Counted from the stretch's first letter, positions 1-5,875 are shown. The stretch is 6,320 nucleotides of DNA from Desulfatibacillaceae bacterium (GCA_030018745.1 JASEHB010000155.1:1-6320); one strand, 5' to 3'. A program made the numbers and translations. The notes: a model not told the origin generated them from the letters alone.

Positions 1-82
1 GAGGGACTAATAAAAACCGAACTAAATATACAGGATTCTAAAAAGTGGCTGAGGATCAAGTGTGATTTTGGCTTTATCATTC

Positions 83-433
83 TTATGTCCTTTTGACTAT
101 GTCGTTATCCTTAAATTCTACATTCTGCCATTCCTGCAGGATAACTGCGGCAGAGCTATTCTCTTCTATCTTTTCTACCTGAACCTTGCCGATAAATTGC
201 TCTTGCCGATAGACTGAGAGAACATCCCCTAATTCAAGCTCATTTGTTCTACCCAAGTCTACGACTACAAAGTTGTGCTCTTTATCCAGGGCCAAAACCT
301 TTCCAGTTAAGCCAGGCCGACTCGCTATGACAATTTTGTCTAGTTCAATATTTATAGGAGTGCCGGTTAACTCCTCAACCCTTGCCTGCAAGAGCTTCTT
401 TTCCTTAATCACCAAAAGTAGCTGGGCCTCGGC
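83..433 (-). CDS. C-terminal fragment of a coiled-coil protein with an FlgT_C-like beta domain (N-terminus lost at a junction)
   Basis: About 116 codons read as one protein tail. A charged, leucine-rich stretch likely to be a coiled coil (KEKKLLQARVEEL) is followed by a compact beta-rich domain containing GKVLALDKEHNFVVVDLG, then LGDVLSVYR, then FIGKVQVEKI, and it ends in a TAA stop at 83-85. The pattern of GKV, VVxLG, GDVLxVYR and GKVxVxKI resembles FlgT C-terminal-type domains. It also resembles many uncharacterised envelope proteins of Omnitrophota; this is from memory, not a search. The reading frame stays open to a GTG at 551-553, but codons beyond ~433 lie antisense to convincing CcdA sequence and look like a shadow (basic/proline-rich, then hydrophobic). 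The real N-terminus is therefore missing. Base composition here is visibly AT-richer than in the rest of the window. Function unknown; structural or envelope-associated is a guess. Confidence 0.55.
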   Translation of the reverse strand, partial: AEAQLLLVIKEKKLLQARVEELTGTPINIELDKIVIASRPGLTGKVLALDKEHNFVVVDLGRTNELELGDVLSVYRQEQFIGKVQVEKIEENSSAAVILQEWQNVEFKDNDIVKRT

Positions 434-911
434 ATCTTTTCTGGGGGGACTTGTATCTGCTTTTTCCGGCTGGCTGCGGATAATCGGCGGCATCATAATC
501 ATTGCAATGGGAATCCATGTGAGCGGCCTTTTCCGAATTCGGTTTCTGGACACGGAAAAGAGGCTTCATCCTGCAAAGCGGCCCCTGCGCGCAGCAGGAG
601 CCTTTTTTGTGGGCATGGCCTTTGCCGCTGGTTGGACGCCCTGCATCGGCCCGATTTTAGGCTCGCTTCTCATCATTGCAGGCAGCCGGGAGACAGTAGG
701 GCAGGGCACGGGGCTTCTGGCCCTGTATTCTGTTGGCCTTGCTCTGCCTTTTCTGCTGCTTGCGGCCTTTGCCCACAGGCTCATTGCCTTTCTTAAGGGG
801 ACAGTCCGCTTTATGCCCTACATAAACGCCTTTGCCGGGGCGCTACTTATTTTCATGGGCGTTATTCTTTTATTTAACAAGCTTTATCTCCTTGATTTTA
901 CAGGAATGTAA
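423..911 (+). CDS. ccdA: CcdA-type cytochrome c biogenesis / thiol-disulfide transmembrane protein, 5'-truncated
   Basis: Proteins of this family carry electrons across the inner membrane from cytoplasmic thioredoxin to periplasmic thioredoxin-like proteins, using one cysteine in each of two homologous membrane halves. About 162 residues are recognisable here, from ASASFLGG (from ~426) through SGWLRIIGG to a TAA stop at 909-911. They include the second-half motif GWTPCIGP (Cys codon 642-644) and about four hydrophobic segments (roughly 474-533, 590-680, 705-780 and 819-890). The family is usually around 230-250 residues. The first membrane segments, with the N-terminal Pro-Cys motif, are absent, and sequence left of ~423 belongs to an unrelated gene on the other strand. 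The frame stays open to a TTG-type start at 273, but that extension looks nothing like CcdA. The thioredoxin-like lipoprotein gene follows after 35 bases, a natural functional pairing. The truncation probably reflects the junction rather than true gene decay. Confidence 0.85.
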   Translation, partial: WASASFLGGLVSAFSGWLRIIGGIIIIAMGIHVSGLFRIRFLDTEKRLHPAKRPLRAAGAFFVGMAFAAGWTPCIGPILGSLLIIAGSRETVGQGTGLLALYSVGLALPFLLLAAFAHRLIAFLKGTVRFMPYINAFAGALLIFMGVILLFNKLYLLDFTGM

Positions 912-934
912 GCACAAACATAAACCAAAGCCTA

Positions 935-940
935 AAGGAG
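935..940 (+). promoter_or_regulatory. Ribosome binding site of the thioredoxin-like lipoprotein gene
   Basis: AAGGAG lies six bases before the ATG at 947, in the 35-base gap after the ccdA stop. It supports this start over alternatives and suggests that the gene is read from the same transcript as ccdA. Confidence 0.7.
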
Positions 941-946
941 TTTTTC

Positions 947-1501
947 ATGCACCCCCTTGCCAGATTTTTTTTGGTTTTCCTGATTGCCGGATTTATGCTT
1001 GCAGCCTTTCCCGGCTGCTCGGATTCCAAAGAAAGCAACAGCCAGCTTGCAATGTCGGGCAAGCCCCAGGCCGGCCAGGCTGCGTCCGGCGGGGGAAAGG
1101 TGCAATGGGTTGCTTTGGAAACTGCAATGGAAAGTGCAAAAGAGCAGGACAAGCTTCTTTTTATAAATTTTTATACAGACTGGTGCGGCTACTGCAAAAA
1201 GCTGGATGCCCAGACCCTTGCAGACAAGACCGTTGCCGATGCTTTGAACAATCATTTCCTCTCCGCCAAAATCAATGGGGACAACAATCGCTCCCTTGCT
1301 GCCCAGTACCGTGTACGGGGCTTTCCCACCCTTGTCTTTGCCCGCCACGATGGCAGGCCGGTTTTCGTAATTCCAGGCTTTGTGGATGAAAAGTATTTTC
1401 TGGAGGCTTTGAAATTCGTCCATTCAGGGGCTTATGGACAGATGGGCTTTGAGGACTTTGTGCGGCAGGGTTTGGGCAGGCAATACGATTTTTCAAAATA
1501 G
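947..1501 (+). CDS. Thioredoxin-fold lipoprotein, periplasmic disulfide reductase
   Basis: The protein has 184 residues. Residues 1-24 form a signal peptide with a basic start, a hydrophobic core (FFLVFLIAGFMLAAF) and PGC at 22-24, an atypical lipobox with Cys24 as the likely lipidated residue. A low-complexity Gly/Ala/Ser/Gln linker (about 25-50) leads to a thioredoxin domain (about 52-165) with the active site WCGYC (Cys80, Cys83) and the cis-proline region RGFPT (Pro127). The layout resembles thioredoxin_7/DsbD-gamma-type domains rather than cytoplasmic thioredoxin. It probably receives electrons from the CcdA encoded just upstream and reduces periplasmic disulfides, for example during cytochrome c maturation or protein repair; the target is inferred. 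The start is supported by AAGGAG at 935-940. The gene converges on the phosphatase gene, with only 21 bases between the two stops. Confidence 0.85.
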   Translation: MHPLARFFLVFLIAGFMLAAFPGCSDSKESNSQLAMSGKPQAGQAASGGGKVQWVALETAMESAKEQDKLLFINFYTDWCGYCKKLDAQTLADKTVADALNNHFLSAKINGDNNRSLAAQYRVRGFPTLVFARHDGRPVFVIPGFVDEKYFLEALKFVHSGAYGQMGFEDFVRQGLGRQYDFSK

Positions 1502-1518
1502 GGCAGCTTTCTTGCCCT
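1500..1518. terminator. Short hairpin between convergent genes, possible weak terminator
   Basis: AGGGCA (1500-1505) pairs with TGCCCT (1513-1518) around a seven-base loop. It starts within the lipoprotein stop codon and ends five bases before the phosphatase stop codon. Read leftwards it is followed by TATTTT, a poor U-tract. Its position between convergent genes suggests two-way termination, but the stem is only six pairs. Confidence 0.3.
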
Positions 1519-1522
1519 TCTC

Positions 1523-2395
1523 TCAAAAGATGACAAAGCCTGCCCGCACAGGGTCATAGCCTGCGGCCCTGGCTTGTTCAAGGCTCATCCAGGTATCCGG
1601 CACAATGCCTGCGGCAAGGTCCTGACCAAAGGCCGTTTCCGTTCCGGGGCTTGTTCCGCCAATTAAAAAACCCTGCTGCCGGGGGATAAGCCCGGCAGGG
1701 TCAAGAGCTATAACGGCAATGTCATCATGGGTGGCGCTGCTGCCTTTGCGCTTTAAAAAGCGGGACAGGCGCATGGGGACCTCGTCCACATCAAAGGCGG
1801 ACGCAACCTGGGCAACCATTGAATTTATGTCCAGGCCTGCAAGTCTTGCAACATCGCAAAGGCCGTCCGAAAAAAGAATCACCCGCCTGTTTGTCGGGGC
1901 AAGGGGAATGCGGAAAACCTTTTTTAAATCAGGTGAGCGCCCGGCAAAGTTCATGTCCGGCTCTGTTTCAAACTCCACGCATTTGTTTTTGGTATCCACC
2001 ACCATTATGCGGCTGTCGCCGCCGCTTAAAATCACAGCAGATTTTTGGCCCTTCTTTTCTTCAATTGCCACAGCCGAAAAAGTGGCGGAAAGAATGTAGT
2101 CCTGTCGGGCAAAGGCCCGGTTGGCAAGGGCAAGCCATTGCTCCTGGGTTTGGGGGGCAGGCTCATGGGTAAGATATCGGCCTATGCGGCCCAGAAACGA
2201 GCTGCTGGCAGATGGAAAACGCTCCGAGCCATCCGAAACCGCAAAAAACAGGTTGGCAAAGTCTGCAAGCAGGCAGTCACCATTGCCGTAGCAGGAGGCC
2301 TTTTTCTCTGAACCTGTGGCAAGGCAGGCGCTGGCCCGGCCCGGCAAGGTGACCGCCCTTAAAGCCAGGTTTACCGAAAAATCCGCAGGTTGCAT
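1523..2395 (-). CDS. PP2C-family protein serine/threonine phosphatase (PP2C_2-like)
   Basis: The protein has 290 residues. PP2C enzymes are metal-dependent (Mg/Mn) protein phosphatases whose acidic residues hold two metal ions. Visible motifs in order are GNGD (37-40, matching the NxD metal motif), FFAVSDGS (50-57, the DG motif), LSGGDSRIMVV (123-133, the GDS strand), VILFSDGLCDV (172-182) and THDDIAVIAL (222-231, the C-terminal DD-I/T motif). The DG motif lacks the GG that follows in classical PP2C, as in the PP2C_2 (PF13672) branch. The last ~55 residues (from about 235) follow the catalytic core and are not recognised. There is no signal peptide or membrane segment, so it is probably cytoplasmic. 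The ATG is preceded by AAGG and lies six bases after the stop of the upstream DUF35 gene, so co-transcription with the thiolase-like module is likely. The protein substrate is unknown. Confidence 0.85.
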   Translation of the reverse strand: MQPADFSVNLALRAVTLPGRASACLATGSEKKASCYGNGDCLLADFANLFFAVSDGSERFPSASSSFLGRIGRYLTHEPAPQTQEQWLALANRAFARQDYILSATFSAVAIEEKKGQKSAVILSGGDSRIMVVDTKNKCVEFETEPDMNFAGRSPDLKKVFRIPLAPTNRRVILFSDGLCDVARLAGLDINSMVAQVASAFDVDEVPMRLSRFLKRKGSSATHDDIAVIALDPAGLIPRQQGFLIGGTSPGTETAFGQDLAAGIVPDTWMSLEQARAAGYDPVRAGFVIF

Positions 2396-2401
2396 ACGGC
2401 C

Positions 2402-2866
2402 TTAATCGAGTATCCTGAAATACAGAATGTCACGGATTGTGCCTTTGCGCTCCTCTGCAAAAACCGGCTCGACCCGTGCCCCAATTTTTATGGGGCGGGC
2501 TTCATTGAGCTCCACAAAATGCTGAAAGCGCGTATCCGCGCCGTCAAAGCGGATAAAGCCATAGCCGTATGGCACGGGCTTCTGCTTGCCGGTTTCCGGG
2601 TCTATGAAGGCGTAGCGCACTATGGTGAAAGTGTCTATCACCCCTTGGGGGCCGACTTCCAGCCACTCCTTGTTTTCCACAAAGCAGTCTCCGCATACAC
2701 GCCTGGGCGGGGTATATACCTTGCCGCAGGCAGGGCATTTAATGCCCACAATGCGCCTGTTTTCCTTAAGTTCATGGAAAAACTTGCTGCCGTGCAGTCC
2801 CACTGCATAGTTGAAGGGCTGAACAGCATCTCCTGAACTGATGACCAGATGATCGCCTCGGGCCAT
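2402..2866 (-). CDS. DUF35 zinc-ribbon/OB-fold acyl-CoA-binding partner protein (A)
   Basis: The protein has 154 residues. After a ~40-residue N-terminal region comes a rubredoxin-like zinc ribbon, CPACGKVYTPPRRVCGDC (Cys44, 47, 58, 61). An OB-fold region follows, with VIDTFTIV, IRFDGADT and GARVEPVF. DUF35 proteins such as BbsA and the DUF35 domain of ChsH2 bind thiolase-fold enzymes and are needed for their activity; some bridge two enzymes or bind CoA esters. All four zinc ligands are present. A good Shine-Dalgarno (AGGA, 2875-2878) lies eight bases before the ATG. The thiolase-like gene A ends 68 bases upstream, and the phosphatase gene starts six bases downstream. It is the likely partner of thiolase-like A by proximity, but either thiolase-like protein is possible. 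It is clearly related to the DUF35 protein encoded at 5414-5875: same cysteine spacing and a shared DGADT. Confidence 0.9.
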   Translation of the reverse strand: MARGDHLVISSGDAVQPFNYAVGLHGSKFFHELKENRRIVGIKCPACGKVYTPPRRVCGDCFVENKEWLEVGPQGVIDTFTIVRYAFIDPETGKQKPVPYGYGFIRFDGADTRFQHFVELNEARPIKIGARVEPVFAEERKGTIRDILYFRILD

Positions 2867-2893
2867 GATGACTTTCCTTTTGCTAAAAATTGA

Positions 2894-2929
2894 AATGCCT
2901 CAAAAAGCCTCTCTTTAAGGGCAGGCATT
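2894..2929. repeat. 7-bp perfect inverted repeat between thiolase-like A and DUF35 A
   Basis: AATGCCT (2894-2900) and AGGCATT (2923-2929) flank 22 bases. In the direction of transcription these contain a small GCC/GGC pairing followed by five T. This lies directly after the stop of thiolase-like A. It could be an mRNA stabilising or partial-termination structure. The inner stem is too short to call a terminator. Confidence 0.4.
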
Positions 2930-2934
2930 GAAAT

Positions 2935-4098
2935 TTAAAAATCGGGCTTCTGCTTGCCGTAGAGCAGAATATCCGTCCAGAAGCAGCCGCCAAAACCTGT
3001 GGAAACCGCCAGGTTGACATCCGGCACCTGACGGGCGCCGCCCTTGCCCATTATCTGGGTGCAGGCTTCGGCGCAGCGGATAAGCCCGGTTGCGCCTATG
3101 GGGTTGCAGGCAATGACCCCGCCGGAAGGGTTGATGGGAAGCTCGCCGCCCATGTCCGTGGCTCCGCTCCAGATGTATTCCGCACCCTTGCCCCGCGGGA
3201 TTATGCCCATTGCCTCTATCCAGATTATTCCTGCAAAGGAATAGGGCTGATAAAGCTCAATCACATCAATCTGTTTTCTAGGCTCGGTGATGCCCGTCTT
3301 TTTCCAAAGCTCGGCAGCAGCGTATTTCATGGAGTCAATTTCGCCAAGGTTCAGATCCCCCACATAGGTGTAGGTGTGGCGGTTGGCGGTTCCCCAAACC
3401 CAGGCAGGGGTGGGGCATATCTTTTGGGCCACATCCTCGCTGGCCATGATTACAGCGCAGGCCCCGTCTGTTCTGGGGCAGACATCCAGAAGGTGAATTG
3501 GGTCGCTCAACATGGGCGAGGCCAGCACCTCCTCAAGGGTCACTTCCTGCCTCAACTGGGCATAGGGGTTGTTGCAGGCGTGCTTGCGGTCGCGCACGGA
3601 AACCCTGGCGGCGTCCTTATCTGTTATGCCAAACTCGGTCATGTAGGCCATGCCCTCGGCGGCCAGCCCGGCAATTGCGCCTGCAAACACAAGCCTGTCC
3701 CAAATGGGGTCAAAGGCTGTTGTTATGGCCCCTGTGGTGTCGGACTCGGAATTCTTTTCCCATCCAATTATAAGCACCTTCTCGAACAGCCCGGAAGCCA
3801 CCATGTGGTAGCCGCCGATGGCCAGAGTGCTGCCCGTTGTGCCGCCTGTGGTCAGCTTGATGATGGGTTTCATCCATCCGCCGGACCCGTCCACGCTCCA
3901 GCAGTCAACATAGTTGATGCCCTCAAAATGATCCATGTTGCCTATGACAATGGCATCAATGTCGTTTATGGTAAGCTCTGCATCGGCAAGAGCTGTTTTC
4001 ACGGCCTCGTGAATAAGCTCCTGGCCGTTGACATCGGGCCTGTGGCTCTTGTGCATGGTCTGGCCTGTGCCTACAACTGCCACGCGTTTTTTGGCCAT
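2935..4098 (-). CDS. Thiolase-fold (SCP2/SCPx-type) protein A lacking the nucleophilic cysteine; probable acyl-CoA C-C lyase subunit
   Basis: The protein has 387 residues, normal for the SCPx/lipid-transfer thiolase family. Family landmarks: RVAVVGTGQT at the start, EKVLIIGWEK (106-115), HACNNPYAQL (173-182), CPRTDGACAVIMAS (207-220), IDVIELYQPYS (277-287) and NPSGGVIACNPIGATG (323-338). Where SCPx thiolases have CSTGST or CASGS, this protein has GTTGST, placing Gly86 (codon 3841-3843, GGC) at the nucleophilic Cys position. The usual HD motif reads YQ (283-284), and the usual GHP reads CNP (331-333). Normal thiolysis through an acyl-cysteine is therefore unlikely. Known Cys-less relatives with DUF35 partners (Ltp2) are retro-aldolases, so aldol-type cleavage or condensation of a CoA ester is the best inference; a non-catalytic subunit is the alternative. 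A strong Shine-Dalgarno (4105-4111) fixes the ATG. It lies 109 bases after thiolase-like B and before DUF35 A. Confidence 0.85.
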   Translation of the reverse strand: MAKKRVAVVGTGQTMHKSHRPDVNGQELIHEAVKTALADAELTINDIDAIVIGNMDHFEGINYVDCWSVDGSGGWMKPIIKLTTGGTTGSTLAIGGYHMVASGLFEKVLIIGWEKNSESDTTGAITTAFDPIWDRLVFAGAIAGLAAEGMAYMTEFGITDKDAARVSVRDRKHACNNPYAQLRQEVTLEEVLASPMLSDPIHLLDVCPRTDGACAVIMASEDVAQKICPTPAWVWGTANRHTYTYVGDLNLGEIDSMKYAAAELWKKTGITEPRKQIDVIELYQPYSFAGIIWIEAMGIIPRGKGAEYIWSGATDMGGELPINPSGGVIACNPIGATGLIRCAEACTQIMGKGGARQVPDVNLAVSTGFGGCFWTDILLYGKQKPDF

Positions 4099-4104
4099 TT
4101 TACG

Positions 4105-4111
4105 CCTCCTT
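4105..4111 (-). promoter_or_regulatory. Strong ribosome binding site of thiolase-like A
   Basis: Read on the minus strand this is AAGGAGG, a near-full match to the anti-Shine-Dalgarno, six bases before the ATG at 4098. It is the strongest SD in the module and suggests high or independently initiated translation after the intergenic hairpin. Confidence 0.8.
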
Positions 4112-4171
4112 GAAAAGGCTGTTTATTTTTTTCCGGCAAGAAAGAGCCGGTAAAGTCTTTAAGGCTGATTT

Positions 4172-4208
4172 GCAGGCCTCTTTAAAAAAAGCCCGCAAAG
4201 CGGCCTGC
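4172..4208. repeat. 7-bp perfect inverted repeat enclosing the terminator-like hairpin
   Basis: GCAGGCC (4172-4178) and GGCCTGC (4202-4208) are exact reverse complements. They enclose most of the hairpin at 4191-4205 and its U-tract. Both structures use the GGCC at 4202-4205, so in RNA they would compete. This layout is seen in attenuators, but no leader peptide or ligand-binding fold is apparent. Confidence 0.45.
4184..4208 (-). terminator. Intrinsic terminator-like hairpin after thiolase-like B
   Basis: Directly after the TAG stop, the minus strand reads GGCCGC-TTT-GCGGGC (4205-4191) followed by seven T (4190-4184). The stem has four GC pairs, one G-G mismatch and two further pairs, with a three-base loop. 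The U-tract is good and the stem short. Because thiolase-like A and DUF35 A lie downstream in the same direction, partial termination that sets subunit ratio is more likely than a full operon end. Confidence 0.45.
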
Positions 4209-5353
4209 TATTTGTCTGCGCCAAGCACCCACACGCAGTGGGACTGGCCTGCCACTCCGTTAAGGCCCTGGGCCACCGCGGTTTTTGCGCCGTCCTTCTG
4301 AACCGCCCCTGCCTCGCCGCGAAGCTGGCGAACGCATTCGGCAATGCGGTAAAGCCCGGCGGCAATAACAGGATGCCCGGACAAAAGCCCGCCCGAAGCA
4401 TTTACAGGCAGCTTTCCGTTGACGGCAAAATCGCCTTTTTCCAAAAGGGATGCAGCCTGGCCCGGCTCGCATATTCCAAGCCCTTCCAGCCACATCAACT
4501 CCTGGTAGGAAAAGGCGTCATAGACCTCTGCAATGTCAATCTGCTTTGTCGGGTCGGTAATGCCTGCCATTGCGTAAGCCTTCTTTGCGGCAGCCACCAA
4601 AGAGCGCGGGTCGGCAAGGTCGCGATCTCCCAAAAAGTAGGCATCCGAGGTGAAGGCCGCACCCTTTACCCACACGGGTTTTTTGCAGAGCTTTTTGGCC
4701 TTTTCCTCATTTGCAAGGATGATGGCGCAGCAGCCGTCCGAAACGGGCGAGCAATCCAGCTTGCGCAGGGGGTCTGCAATCATCTCCGAGGCAAGGACAT
4801 CATCAACGGAAATATCCATGGGCAGTTGCGCGTAGGGGTTATGCTTTGCATTGCCGTGGTTTTTGACTGATACCAGGGCTGTCTGGCGGCTTGTTAAGCC
4901 GTGCTTTTCCATGTAGGCCCTTGCCTGCATGGCGCAGCCGCTTATCATGTCCGGGCCTAGCGCCCTTTCATATATGGGGTCAAAAGCCGCATTGGTTATA
5001 AGGCTTGAAATGGATTCCGACCCCTTGGTGTGACCTGTGACAAGGGTTGTTCCATAGGAGCCTGAAAGGATGCGCGCCATGCCGTAAAAGGCTCCGAAGG
5101 TGCCGTCCCCTTCCACGCAGGAGCAATTTTTCTCCCGCACGCCGGAGGCATCCCCCACAGCCATGCACGAGATTGTGCGGCCATCCCAGAAGTCATTTGA
5201 TGTGGTGATGACATTGTCCACATCCTTTATGGAGATCCCCGCATCCGCGAGTGCCGCATTCACGGTTTCCCAGGCCATATCCGCAAAGTTGTGGGTCTTG
5301 TAATTGGCCTTTATGGGGATCATGCCTATGCCTATGATGGCGATGTTTTCCAT
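4208..5353 (-). CDS. Thiolase-fold (SCP2/SCPx-type) protein B lacking the nucleophilic cysteine; probable acyl-CoA C-C lyase subunit
   Basis: The protein has 381 residues and is a colinear paralogue of thiolase-like A: shared FDPI, NPYAQL, VLAS and DG(A/C)CA stretches and a similar length. The nucleophile region, normally VEGACASGS, reads VEGDGTFGA, putting Gly84 (codon 5102-5104) at the cysteine position. Cys77 and Cys79 lie a few residues earlier but outside the motif. Just after it the helix is about three residues shorter than usual. The HD motif reads AEVYDAFS (Tyr278, Asp279). GHP is intact (326-328), within NASGGLLSGHPVIAAG. It therefore keeps more of the thiolase active site than A, but not the acyl-accepting residue. 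An Ltp2-like aldolase role, alone or as a heteromer with A, is inferred; the substrate is unknown. GGAG (5360-5363) lies six bases before the ATG. The DUF35 B gene ends 60 bases upstream. Confidence 0.85.
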   Translation of the reverse strand: MENIAIIGIGMIPIKANYKTHNFADMAWETVNAALADAGISIKDVDNVITTSNDFWDGRTISCMAVGDASGVREKNCSCVEGDGTFGAFYGMARILSGSYGTTLVTGHTKGSESISSLITNAAFDPIYERALGPDMISGCAMQARAYMEKHGLTSRQTALVSVKNHGNAKHNPYAQLPMDISVDDVLASEMIADPLRKLDCSPVSDGCCAIILANEEKAKKLCKKPVWVKGAAFTSDAYFLGDRDLADPRSLVAAAKKAYAMAGITDPTKQIDIAEVYDAFSYQELMWLEGLGICEPGQAASLLEKGDFAVNGKLPVNASGGLLSGHPVIAAGLYRIAECVRQLRGEAGAVQKDGAKTAVAQGLNGVAGQSHCVWVLGADK

Positions 5354-5380
5354 GGCAAACTCCGCAATAGGTTGCGCAAA

Positions 5381-5404
5381 GGCCGGGTAAAATCAAAACC
5401 GGCC
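5381..5404. repeat. 6-bp GC inverted repeat between DUF35 B and thiolase-like B
   Basis: GGCCGG (5381-5386) and CCGGCC (5399-5404) face each other around a 12-base AT-rich loop in the 60-base gap. On the minus strand only TTT follows the stem, so it is not a convincing terminator. An mRNA processing or stability element is possible. Confidence 0.4.
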
Positions 5405-5413
5405 AAAAATGTT

Positions 5414-5875
5414 TCAGACCGGCTCAAAGTGCGAAATATCGGTTATGTGGCCCTTGGGGTTTTCGGAAAAAACAGGTTTGACAGCCAGGCCGGTATGCAC
5501 TTTTTCCGGGGCAATATTGTCCAGAATGTGAAGCATGGCCGTATCTGCGCCGTCCGGACGGATAAGGGCGAAGATGACAGGCGGATTGCGCTTGCCAAGA
5601 GCCGCAAGTTTTCTGGTGACCACGGTGAAGGTTACAACGGTTCCTTCTCCTGAAAGGCTTACCCAGCTATTGGTGTCCACAAAGCATTCGGGGCAGGTCT
5701 TGCGTGGCGGTACAAACACCTTGCCGCATTTGTCGCATTTTGTGGCAGCCAGCTTTTTGTCATGGGCAATTGTTTCAAAAAAACGCGAGGCTGTCTTGCC
5801 TGCCCACCAGTTGTAGGGAACGCCTATACGGCTTTCGTAAACCAGGGGCGTTACTTTGGAAAGGTCCTGTTCCAT
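5414..5875 (-). CDS. DUF35 zinc-ribbon/OB-fold acyl-CoA-binding partner protein (B)
   Basis: The protein has 153 residues from the ATG at 5873-5875. The frame is open further to a TTG at 5971, but the ATG has a good Shine-Dalgarno (GAAAGGA, 5882-5888, six bases away). The resulting length also matches DUF35 A, and the extra 32 residues (basic, KKLLPKKALLPS) have no family match. The zinc ribbon CDKCGKVFVPPRKTCPEC carries Cys47, 50, 61 and 64, with the same CxxC-x10-CxxC spacing as DUF35 A. The OB-fold region includes GTVVTFTVV and IRPDGADTAMLH. Its N-terminal part (PYNWWAGKTASRFFETI) matches the helical lead-in common in DUF35 proteins. It probably binds a thiolase-fold partner, most simply thiolase-like B encoded 60 bases downstream. 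It is the first gene of the module after a 246-base non-coding stretch, so the operon promoter probably lies there. Confidence 0.9.
   Translation of the reverse strand: MEQDLSKVTPLVYESRIGVPYNWWAGKTASRFFETIAHDKKLAATKCDKCGKVFVPPRKTCPECFVDTNSWVSLSGEGTVVTFTVVTRKLAALGKRNPPVIFALIRPDGADTAMLHILDNIAPEKVHTGLAVKPVFSENPKGHITDISHFEPV

Noticed and set aside
434..553. N-terminal 40 residues of the minus-strand coiled-coil protein
   Set aside because: They are the antisense of clear CcdA sequence, begin with GTG and have no family resemblance, so the supported coding part was stopped at 433.
832..1389. Plus-strand 185-codon frame overlapping ccdA and the thioredoxin gene
   Set aside because: It is out of frame with both genes. 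The translation is rich in Cys and Pro, and the two real genes account for the region.
3376..4113. Long plus-strand open frame (245 codons) antisense to thiolase-like A
   Set aside because: It mirrors a strongly supported coding gene in GC-biased codons. Its translation is rich in Gly, His and Cys with no recognisable motif, so it is a shadow.
4133..4150. CCGGC/GCCGG hairpin in the gap between the thiolase-like genes, considered as a terminator
   Set aside because: In the direction of transcription it is followed by A residues, not T, and on the plus strand there is no gene to terminate.
4238..4870. Plus-strand open frame (210 codons) antisense to thiolase-like B
   Set aside because: Same reason: the minus-strand protein has family motifs throughout, while this one has none.
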